Below, piece after piece: positions 8,617 through 15,104 of a DNA stretch of 64,000 nt. The stretch is from Paenibacillus graminis. GTDB taxonomy: Bacteria; Bacillota; Bacilli; Paenibacillales; Paenibacillaceae. The translations under genes and the position numbers were made by a program. Where the stretch lies: positions 3,658,001 to 3,722,000 of the forward strand of contig NZ_CP009287.1 in NCBI RefSeq assembly GCF_000758705.1. The letters are read 5' to 3'. The notes beneath the pieces are model-generated. The model searched no databases and was not told the origin of the DNA. It worked only from the letters and a program-made list of their open reading frames with translations. Position 1 is the stretch's first letter. Every line of letters starts with the position of its first letter.

Positions 8617-8674
8617 ACTATCGATAGTTCATATATTCACCCCTTTAGTATTTCGTTATATAACGTATTGTCAA
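8617..8674 (-). promoter_or_regulatory. Promoter region with two perfect palindromes ahead of the isomerase remnant
   Basis: Minus strand: TTGACA (8669-8674), then AATACT 16 bp downstream (weak -10). The 12-bp palindrome CGTTATATAACG (8654-8665) sits between them, where a repressor would block RNA polymerase. A second 12-bp palindrome, ACTATCGATAGT, is at 8617-8628. GGGGTGA followed by a 4-codon frame (ATG AAC TAT CGA TAG) overlaps the second palindrome and may be the stub of another lost gene. The remaining 8675-8858 gap holds a near-match to a CcpA site (see rejected items) and a hairpin at 8807. Confidence 0.45.
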
Positions 8675-8806
8675 AAACATATAACCGCTTTCAAAACCGG
8701 CGTCAAGGCCAACATCCGAAAGTCCACAATATAAATGGGATTGGTACCGTACGATTTCATTCCTTTAACGTGCTCTCTTTTTCTTAAGCTATGATTAAGT
8801 AAATCA

Positions 8807-8844
8807 AATAACCACCTGCAAGGAACTGCATGCAGGTGGTTATT
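8807..8844 (-). terminator. Terminator-like hairpin after the GH127 gene
   Basis: AATAACCACCTGCA / TGCAGGTGGTTATT is a perfect 14-bp stem 15 bp beyond the GH127 stop. The T-run on the minus strand is weak (TGATTTACTT), so termination may be partial. Confidence 0.65.
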
Positions 8845-8858
8845 CCAATAATAAGTGC

Positions 8859-10721
8859 CTAAGCTTTTTTTACCGTGAAGTAAACTTGATAGGGTTCATA
8901 GCCGATATCACGAATTCTTCTCAGCTGAATTCCCGGGTCCTGATTTGCGGTCTTGAAGAAATAGCGCCAGCTGCCCCACTCACGTTCATTTTCCATAATT
9001 AATTCAGAGGCAACATCATCTAATGGTGTAAAGAGAATCCTCTCATTCTCACAAATACCAGCCAGTACCTCAGGACCAAAACGAAACGCTCCTGTCTGTT
9101 CGTCGTCCGGCAGAGGAATAAAACGGATGCCGACAGGCAGAATGATACTGATTCGATCGCCGTCCTTCCAATTCCGCAATATTTTATAGAATGTATGGTT
9201 ATCCGCAGATTTCCCATGAAACTGATCGTTCACATAGATGCTGGCTTCCGACATGATCCAGTCCGGAATCCGGAAATGGATGGCAAACTCATTAGATGTG
9301 CCCGTATGGACTACGAAATCATACTTTTTATAATTAGGCAGATTCTCGTGAAGCGCTGTAATCTCATTCAATTCCTGCTGTCCTGCAGTATTCGAAGAGT
9401 TCAGCATGCTTCCACTCATATGATCCTGAGCTTGATGAATCCGGACGTTCTCTCCGTTGATCTCTGTTGTCAGCTCAGAATGGAAATACTGGCATACAAA
9501 GACATCCTTATGATCCTGATAATAAATGCCTCTGTTTAATGCTGCATTTGCTTGTACCATAGTTCCGTGGCAGCAGAAGAAACTATCGGTCTCCGAACTC
9601 CAATCCTTCCTGAGGCCTGCCTTCATCGGCAGGAAATAAGTGAGCAGCCCTGATCCGGGATAACCGTGCTTATTGCCGGTCAGGTGATATTCCTGGTAAT
9701 AGGCTTGAGCCATAATACCGTTATACAAATTATATTCGATATACTGTGCATATGCCGGATCTGATGTATGCCGGAAGAGAAACTCTGCCAGACGAATCAT
9801 GTTATAAACCGTACAATGCTCTTGATTCTTATCACCAAGTCGTGCCTTGATCTTCATTTTCGGCATCCACACTTCACCGGCAGTATTTCCGCCAGTTGCC
9901 AGCGTCCCTCTCTCTGTGACAGCACATTTCCAGTAGGCAGTGACAATGTCCATCCATCTTTGTTCGCCGGTTACTTCGTAAGCTCTGGCACATCCGAGTA
10001 CTTCAGGAATGGTCGTGTTGGCATGCATGTTGGTCAGAGGGTCTTTATTTTCCAGTAACGGGTGAAAAAGTCTGCTGCGATAATAACGCTCCAGCAAGGC
10101 AGTATATTTATCATTCCCTGTAATATGGAGCAGGTCCGCCCAAGCTTCAAGCATACCGCCTGTCTCCATGTCCAGAATGTCATCGAATTTCTCTCTTGAG
10201 AAGGTGCTGCTCCATTCGACGAACCAGTCTGCAAAACGATCGGCTACTTCGAGCGCCTTTTGGCTGCCGGTAAATTGGTACATATCGACAAGTCCCATAA
10301 ATAACTTATGGATATTATACTGTGGAGCCCATATCCCTTTTCCTTTTGCGATCCAATGTAAATATTTCTCTGGAATAGGCCCAGCCCATTGTCCGCCGTT
10401 ATCTTCCTGGCATTCGGCGAGCTCGTCTAATATGAGATCCGCTTTGATTTTGAGTTCCAGATCACCCGTCTCATGAAACCGCATAGCCGCAGCAGACAGC
10501 CAATGTCCAAGAAAGTGTCCCCGGATCTGACAGACTGGCGTCTCCCATCCCCCATGTGCATCCTGAGGAATATCTCTGCCATGATATCTTCCTGCTTCTA
10601 CTTTATAGTTAAACAGGAGATTATCATTCGTCAGTTTCATTAAATACCGTCTGTTTGCTTCTTCCCTGCGTTTCAAATCACCATCATGAAGAACGACATG
10701 TTTGCCTTTCAGTTCTATCAT
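8859..10721 (-). CDS. GH127-family glycoside hydrolase (beta-L-arabinofuranosidase type)
   Basis: 620 aa, no signal peptide, so cytoplasmic. The all-helical barrel contains the metal/catalytic set known from Bifidobacterium HypBA1: E301-x-C303 (EHCTVYNMIRLAEF) and the CC pair C383-C384 (FFCCHGTMVQ), where the first cysteine of the pair is the nucleophile. E283 (GEVWMP) is a candidate acid/base. Upstream motifs (GGWETPVCQIRGHFLGHWLS, APQYNIHK) are also family-typical. It would release L-arabinofuranose (or a related sugar) from imported oligosaccharides. The start is ATG 10721 after AAGGGGCTG, a moderate site. It is separate from the TIM-barrel operon upstream but possibly served by the same sugar transporter. 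Confidence 0.85.
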   Translation of the reverse strand: MIELKGKHVVLHDGDLKRREEANRRYLMKLTNDNLLFNYKVEAGRYHGRDIPQDAHGGWETPVCQIRGHFLGHWLSAAAMRFHETGDLELKIKADLILDELAECQEDNGGQWAGPIPEKYLHWIAKGKGIWAPQYNIHKLFMGLVDMYQFTGSQKALEVADRFADWFVEWSSTFSREKFDDILDMETGGMLEAWADLLHITGNDKYTALLERYYRSRLFHPLLENKDPLTNMHANTTIPEVLGCARAYEVTGEQRWMDIVTAYWKCAVTERGTLATGGNTAGEVWMPKMKIKARLGDKNQEHCTVYNMIRLAEFLFRHTSDPAYAQYIEYNLYNGIMAQAYYQEYHLTGNKHGYPGSGLLTYFLPMKAGLRKDWSSETDSFFCCHGTMVQANAALNRGIYYQDHKDVFVCQYFHSELTTEINGENVRIHQAQDHMSGSMLNSSNTAGQQELNEITALHENLPNYKKYDFVVHTGTSNEFAIHFRIPDWIMSEASIYVNDQFHGKSADNHTFYKILRNWKDGDRISIILPVGIRFIPLPDDEQTGAFRFGPEVLAGICENERILFTPLDDVASELIMENEREWGSWRYFFKTANQDPGIQLRRIRDIGYEPYQVYFTVKKA

Positions 10722-10897
10722 CGTCTGCAGCCCCTTAATCGATTGACTTTGATTTTACAATGAAATTATAAAGCAGCATGTCCGGTAATCCAATGATGAA
10801 TACGCATACAAAGTTGATTCATACTGATTATTAAAGCAAGCTTTGCTGAATTATAAAACTTAGATATTTTATAACAAGTACTATTCTTTTTCTAACT

Positions 10898-10916
10898 AAG
10901 TATAAAAAATATACTT
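10898..10916. promoter_or_regulatory. Palindromic operator of the HxlR remnant
   Basis: AAGTATA-AAAAA-TATACTT, with perfect 7-bp arms, ends 3 bp before the GGAG of the truncated HxlR gene. AGTAT/ATACT palindromes are the usual autoregulatory targets of HxlR/YodB-type repressors. The site persists although the regulator gene is dead. The rest of 10722-10897 holds only AT-rich sequence between divergent genes. Confidence 0.55.
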
Positions 10917-10929
10917 TTGGAGAATAACA

Positions 10930-11007
10930 ATGAAATATGACTCTAATTTTGACCAATTATGCCCGGCAACCTATGCGTTTAGCGTTATTGGTGGTAAATG
11001 GAATTAA
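10930..11007 (+). pseudogene. Truncated HxlR-family regulator (N-terminal 25 codons)
   Basis: Behind GGAG (7-nt spacing) an ATG opens a 25-codon frame with DQLCPATYAFSVIGGKW, the unmistakable HxlR start (a single Cys before the first helix, then IIGGKW), which then hits TAA. The winged helix that should follow, about 80 residues, is missing. Start signal and operator are intact, so the gene died by loss of its body. These regulators usually respond to quinones, aldehydes or electrophiles through the conserved Cys; here none of that function remains. Confidence 0.75.
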
Positions 11008-11026
11008 TTGAAGGATCTGATGGATT

Positions 11027-11059
11027 AACGGTACCGCCTTATTAAAGGACGGTACCGTT
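11027..11059. terminator. Strong hairpin between the HxlR remnant and the small gene
   Basis: AACGGTACCG-CCTT / AAGG-A-CGGTACCGTT: 14 bp paired with one bulge and a 4-nt loop. There is no T-run on the minus strand and only TTTCTG on the plus strand. It may be the old terminator of the HxlR gene or a weak terminator for the minus-strand small gene ending at 11082. Confidence 0.45.
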
Positions 11060-11081
11060 TCTGCTTGTAGATTTCCTAAGA

Positions 11082-11270
11082 TCAATTCTGTCTGTTCTCA
11101 ACAGATTTCATACGGTTTTGATCGTCAGGCTTTCGATCATTACTGAATTCCTGGCCTGCTTCTACCTCACCATCGCCGCAAACACCCCGGGCAAAATTTG
11201 TGAACTGTCTTTTGTGCTCATCCAGCTCGTGTTTTTGCTTAAGAAGCTTCTGAGAATCCTGATTTGTCAT
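11082..11270 (-). CDS. Small hydrophilic protein, unrecognised
   Basis: 62 aa behind GGGAGG with 8-nt spacing, a better ribosome site than most large genes here. The protein is very hydrophilic: an N-terminal charged helix (SQKLLKQKHELDEHKRQF), a middle containing one Cys (ARGVCGDGEVEAGQEF), and a basic, Asn/Gln-rich end. There is no signal peptide or membrane segment. Composition is reminiscent of small spore or stress proteins, but I recognise no family. It lies alone between the HxlR remnant and the TIM-barrel operon, on the same strand as the latter. Confidence 0.6.
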   Translation of the reverse strand: MTNQDSQKLLKQKHELDEHKRQFTNFARGVCGDGEVEAGQEFSNDRKPDDQNRMKSVENRQN

Positions 11271-11412
11271 AAGGTTAACCTCCCAAAAATGGAATCAAGT
11301 TGTTTATCCGCACTACAGAAGTTTCCCATAACAGAACGATTCTTATACTGAAATTCTGTTCATTTGCTGCTTCAGCTCCGGTTTTCATTGAAGCCAATCT
11401 GGTTGCAGCATT

Positions 11413-11440
11413 AAAAAAGCCCTTAAATATCAAGGACTTT
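11413..11440 (-). terminator. Intrinsic terminator of the Tm-1/TIM-barrel operon
   Basis: Minus-strand AAAGTCCTT / AAGGGCTTT (one G-U pair), 7-nt loop, then TTTTTT. It lies about 60 bp beyond the stop at 11499. Confidence 0.8.
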
Positions 11441-11498
11441 AGTGCAAGACTATAGTTTCAATGTCTGCGGCAATATCTTTCATGTTAACAGGCTATGC

Positions 11499-12329
11499 CT
11501 ATTTTCGAATCGCTTTAAAAGACTCGGTCTGCTGTGTAATGCCCTTTTCCGCCGCAAAGCGCTCAACGCTCGACGCGCCGAAGAATCCATGGATGCCCTT
11601 CGCTCTCTTAATGACATAAGCCGCATCCTCCGGCTCGGCGATGGGACCACCGTGGCAAATAATCATGATATCCGGATTCACAGTAAGGCCTGCTTCAATA
11701 ATCGCCTCGATTCGCTCTACACAGTCGTCCAAGGTCAGCGCTGTTTTTGCACCAATCGTTCCTTTGGTCGTCAAGCCCATATGGGCAACCAAAATGTCAG
11801 CTCCCGCCTCTGCCATGGCTTTCGCCTGCGCAGGATCAAAAACATACGGAGTGGTCAGTAAATCCAGCTCATGGGCGGTACGGATCATTTCAACCTCCAG
11901 ATCGTACCCCATACCGGTCTCCTCCAGGTTTTGTCTAAACACTCCATCAATCAAGCCTACTGTAGGGAAGTTCTGAACACCGCTGAAGCCCTGCTCCTTC
12001 AATTGCTTCAGATATACCTCCATCACTCGAAAAGGATCGGTGCCGCATACCCCTGCCAGAACAGGCGTGTGCTTGACGACGGGCAGTACCTCGGCTCCCA
12101 TCTCAACTACGATTTGATTGGCATCTCCATAGGACAGCAAGCCCGCCAGTGAACCGCGGCCTGCCATTCTGTACCGGCCGGAATTGTATACAATCAACAT
12201 GTCTGCTCCGCCCGCTTCACTGCTCTTGGCCGTAATCCCCGTGCCTGCCCCGACACCGAGGAGAATCTTGCCCATCTTCACCTCAGCCTTGAATTTGGCT
12301 ATAATTTCTGATCTGGTTAACTTATTCAT
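11499..12329 (-). CDS. Phosphoenolpyruvate-hydrolase-like TIM-barrel protein (PF09370 type)
   Basis: 276 aa, whole-length for the family, behind AAGGAGGATATAG. Features: glycine-rich first turn ([20 protein letters not shown]), [63 protein letters not shown], and [15 protein letters not shown] near the C-terminus. The family is annotated as PEP hydrolase or TIM-barrel signal transduction protein; no reaction is firmly established to my knowledge. It follows the Tm-1-like gene by 21 bp. The same domain is repeated in the AraC fusion at 13676. Together with the Tm-1-like product it corresponds to the C-terminal half of tomato Tm-1. Confidence 0.85.
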   Translation of the reverse strand: MNKLTRSEIIAKFKAEVKMGKILLGVGAGTGITAKSSEAGGADMLIVYNSGRYRMAGRGSLAGLLSYGDANQIVVEMGAEVLPVVKHTPVLAGVCGTDPFRVMEVYLKQLKEQGFSGVQNFPTVGLIDGVFRQNLEETGMGYDLEVEMIRTAHELDLLTTPYVFDPAQAKAMAEAGADILVAHMGLTTKGTIGAKTALTLDDCVERIEAIIEAGLTVNPDIMIICHGGPIAEPEDAAYVIKRAKGIHGFFGASSVERFAAEKGITQQTESFKAIRK

Positions 12330-12350
12330 TACTATATCCTCCTTATTGTG

Positions 12351-13568
12351 TTAGGAATTTGATGCATGCATGAGTGCAATCAGCTTTTGGGCTGCGGCCT
12401 CGGCAAAGACCGGATCGTTGATGGCGCAATCCATTTCAATCACTTCAACCCTCGAGCGGTCGACATGCTGACGCAGGGTATCGAACAGCATTTGGTCCTC
12501 CTCCGGGCCGTAGAACGGCTGCCCTTCCACATCAATTGCGGAAATGCCCCTAAGCGGCAGCAGCAGCACTGTGCTTTCCTTGGCCATGTTCAGCTTCTCC
12601 GCAAGCTTCCTGCCGATCTGTTCATTCTCTGCCACTGTCGTTCTCATCAGGGTAACGGTCGGATTATGCTGATAAAACGTATGATCCTTGAATTTCTCGG
12701 GTACGGTATCTGCCGGTCCAAAATTGCACATATCCAAGGCGCCTACCGAGACTACCTGCGGAATGCGTTTGCGGCCTGCTGCCTCCAAGCGGTGTGGTCC
12801 CGCATTCAAAACACCGCCGATGATCTCATCCGCCCACTCGGTCGTCGTCAAGTCCAATACCCCTTCAATGAAACCCGCGTCGACCAACGCCTCCATCGAC
12901 TGCCCGCCGATGCCCGTGGCGTGGAACACAAGCACCTCGTAGCCCCGCTCCTCCAAATATTTTCTTGCCGCTGTCACACAGGGCGTCGTTACTCCGAACA
13001 TCGTGGCCGCAACGAGCGGCTTCTTCTCCGGTTGATGCGTATGCTCAAACTTAAGCATTCCCGCCAGCGCAAATAAGGCATTTGTAAATATTTTCGTAGA
13101 AATCGAATTCAATCCTGCTACATCCACCACAGACGGAATCATGACAATATCGCTCGTGCCTACGTATGGAGCTGTATTTCCAGACGCAACAGTCGATACC
13201 ATCACCTTCGGAACGCCAATCGGCAGGGCTCTCATGGCCGGTGCGACCAGTGAGGTTCCACCCGTGCCCCCAAAGGAAAGGATTCCGTCAAATTTGCCCT
13301 GCTTGTACAACTGGGGTACCAGCTTCATCAGCCCATTGGACAAGATCTCTGTAGCCAAAGCCCGATCCTTTCTTGACGCAAGCTCCTCCATATCCATGCC
13401 TGCGGCGCTGGCGACCTCCCGGTTGGACACATCCGGAACAAAGGCCGGCTCGAATACACCCGTATGAATCGTTAAGGTCCCCAGCCCAAGCTCTTCTGCA
13501 ATTCTCTTGATGTAAAGGTACTCCTCACCTTTGGTATCAAATGTTCCAGCTATTGCGATGGTCTTCAT
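12351..13568 (-). CDS. Tm-1-like ATP-binding protein (UPF0261)
   Basis: 405 aa. I choose ATG 13568 because AGGAGGCAGC precedes it with ideal spacing and the protein then begins at the conserved TIAIAGTFDTKGEEYLYIK. Further family landmarks: SFGGTGGTSLVAPAMRALPI, PKVMVSTVASGNTAPYVG (nucleotide-contact loop), ATMFGVTTPCVTAARKYLEE, VFHATGIGGQSMEALVDAG, DLTTTEWADEIIGG. The domain is that of the N-terminal, ATP-binding half of the tomato virus-resistance protein Tm-1, and of bacterial UPF0261 proteins whose chemistry is unassigned. It is co-transcribed with the TIM-barrel gene downstream and the TIM-barrel/AraC gene upstream (107 bp). Probably cytoplasmic. Confidence 0.85.
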   Translation of the reverse strand: MKTIAIAGTFDTKGEEYLYIKRIAEELGLGTLTIHTGVFEPAFVPDVSNREVASAAGMDMEELASRKDRALATEILSNGLMKLVPQLYKQGKFDGILSFGGTGGTSLVAPAMRALPIGVPKVMVSTVASGNTAPYVGTSDIVMIPSVVDVAGLNSISTKIFTNALFALAGMLKFEHTHQPEKKPLVAATMFGVTTPCVTAARKYLEERGYEVLVFHATGIGGQSMEALVDAGFIEGVLDLTTTEWADEIIGGVLNAGPHRLEAAGRKRIPQVVSVGALDMCNFGPADTVPEKFKDHTFYQHNPTVTLMRTTVAENEQIGRKLAEKLNMAKESTVLLLPLRGISAIDVEGQPFYGPEEDQMLFDTLRQHVDRSRVEVIEMDCAINDPVFAEAAAQKLIALMHASNS

Positions 13569-13675
13569 CTGCTGCCTCCTCATATGAATCATTTAGAACA
13601 GTGCTCAATCACAGGTAGCGAGCGCTATAGCTTCATCATACGGGTCCTGTCCAACTATGGAAACGCTTTTATGTT

Positions 13676-14875
13676 CTATGTTCTTGTGTTTAGGTTAGAT
13701 CGGAACAGCTTGGGAGAGCAGCCCTTCAGCTTTTTAAACATTTTGCTGAATTGGGCATAATCCGGATACCCTACCATCGCTGCCACCTCAGATAATTGAA
13801 GCTGCGGCGCCTGGAGCAGCGTCGCGGCTTTATTGATGCGAAAGTTTACAAGATAGGTCTGAAAACTGCAGCCCACCTCCTTTTTAAACATGCTGCTCAA
13901 ATAGCTGCGCGAAACATGAGCAACCTTGGCGAGATCCGAAAAAACAATTTCATCGCTGTAGTTTTGGGCCACATATTCCTTGACAAAGTCGATATAATCA
14001 TAATGCCTGGTGATGCCGTTCAGCATTTTGACCATAAAATCGTCCTCATCCAGCTTGCCCAGACGCTTAAAATCACGGGTGATTGCCGTAATCGACTTCT
14101 CGGATGGAATTCGTTCAAAGGCAGAACCGCCAATATAGCCCATAATGTCTGTGTTGTTGCTGTACATGTACTGGACATCGACCGGTGTCTTTACCGGACC
14201 GCCGTAAACCATCTTGATCACATCCGGCTGAAGCTGCCCGCAGGCAGCGAAAATGCGCAGCGCCTTTGCTTTGGCTGCCTCTAAGGATACAACCTTCCGC
14301 GCACCCAATAATCCGCCTTCAGTCAGGCCAAGATGAGCACAGATCACATCTGCCCCCGCCCCGATCATTTGGTTCGCTTGAAGCTCGTCAAATACGAAGG
14401 CCACCGTAAACAACTCCTGCTGATGGGCCAGGCGTATGGCCTCAACCTCTCTGTCATAGCTGATTCCGTCTTCCTCCAGAGCCTCTCTGAATAATCCGTC
14501 CATCAGGCCGACCGTCGGATAATTATTGACTCCCGAAAAACCTCTGCCCTTGATTTCCGCAATATAGCTGGCCATTTCTCTGGTCGGATCATTCGCATTC
14601 AGTCCAAAGAGCACGGGAGCATGCCTCACCAGCGGCACAATTTCTCTTGACGCAAAGTCCATCACCATATCATTACTGTTGCAGAACGGTAAAAAGCCCG
14701 CCAAAGAGCTTCTCCCCATCTGGCGAAACTTGCCGGAGTTCAGCATTAATATAAAGTCCGCTCCGCTCTGAGCAGCATATTTGGCTGTAATCCCCGTGCC
14801 TGTCGAGACGCCAATGATGTGATTACCCTCGTGCAGCTGTGATTGAAGTCGCTCCAGTATGGCTGTTCTGTTCAA
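13676..14875 (-). CDS. PEP-hydrolase-like TIM barrel fused to an AraC-type DNA-binding domain
   Basis: 399 aa from the TTG at 14875, which has AAGGAG 9 nt ahead; upstream codons to 14938 belong to the GH2 stub frame. Residues ~1-270 match the 276-aa protein at 11499 motif for motif (GVSTGTGITAKYAAQSGADF, LNSGKFRQMGRSSLAGF, GVNNYPTVGLMDG, ADVICAHLGLTEGGLLGARK, MVYGGPV). Residues ~295-399 are two AraC helix-turn-helices (VAHVSRSYLSSMFKKEVGCS, VAAMVGYPDYAQFSKMFKKL). I infer a regulator whose sensor is the same fold as the enzyme it likely controls, binding that enzyme's substrate or product. The N-terminal barrel appears complete, so residual catalysis is possible. Confidence 0.85.
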   Translation of the reverse strand: MNRTAILERLQSQLHEGNHIIGVSTGTGITAKYAAQSGADFILMLNSGKFRQMGRSSLAGFLPFCNSNDMVMDFASREIVPLVRHAPVLFGLNANDPTREMASYIAEIKGRGFSGVNNYPTVGLMDGLFREALEEDGISYDREVEAIRLAHQQELFTVAFVFDELQANQMIGAGADVICAHLGLTEGGLLGARKVVSLEAAKAKALRIFAACGQLQPDVIKMVYGGPVKTPVDVQYMYSNNTDIMGYIGGSAFERIPSEKSITAITRDFKRLGKLDEDDFMVKMLNGITRHYDYIDFVKEYVAQNYSDEIVFSDLAKVAHVSRSYLSSMFKKEVGCSFQTYLVNFRINKAATLLQAPQLQLSEVAAMVGYPDYAQFSKMFKKLKGCSPKLFRSNLNTRT

Positions 14876-15060
14876 GCTCTCTCGCTCCTTATCTCTGCAG
14901 GAATCTGACGGCTGAAGGCATTCTGACCGCTGCTCCATAGCCCGTTATCGCCAGCACGTTCGTCATCAGATTCGAACTCCCATGTTCCATTCAGATGCTG
15001 CCAGTCTGGCCTTACGAATTGCGGACGCGGATATGCTGTCCGCAGGATGGATGAAGTCAT
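14872..15060 (-). pseudogene. N-terminal stub of a GH2 glycosidase
   Basis: 62 codons from ATG 15060. AYPRPQFVRPDWQHLNGTWE and the following D-D-x-x-A-G match the start of the intact GH2 protein at 28680 (NYPRPQFVRSQWLDLNGEWD). The frame then shifts into unrelated residues and stops at 14872, overlapping the TIM-barrel/AraC start by 4 bp. The sugar-binding, immunoglobulin-like and catalytic domains (~500 residues) are gone. Position directly after the YesM kinase is where a glycosidase of this locus would be expected, so the locus has lost it. Confidence 0.75.
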
Positions 15061-15104
15061 GGCTCACATTCCCTTCTTTTATGAAATACAAAACATATTT
15101 CCTT

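Noticed and set aside
8683..8696. CcpA (cre) site TGAAAGCGGTTATA upstream of the isomerase remnant
   Set aside because: The last conserved CA is TA, and the site is on the far side of the promoter; too weak to call without a scan.
13658..13671. cre-like TGGAAACGCTTTTA ahead of the Tm-1-like gene
   Set aside because: Central ACGC fits but the right end lacks CA; no second feature supports it, although carbon control of this operon would make sense.
14875..14938. N-terminal extension of the TIM-barrel/AraC protein to the ATG at 14938
   Set aside because: No ribosome site there, and the region belongs to the GH2 stub; the TTG at 14875 has AAGGAG.
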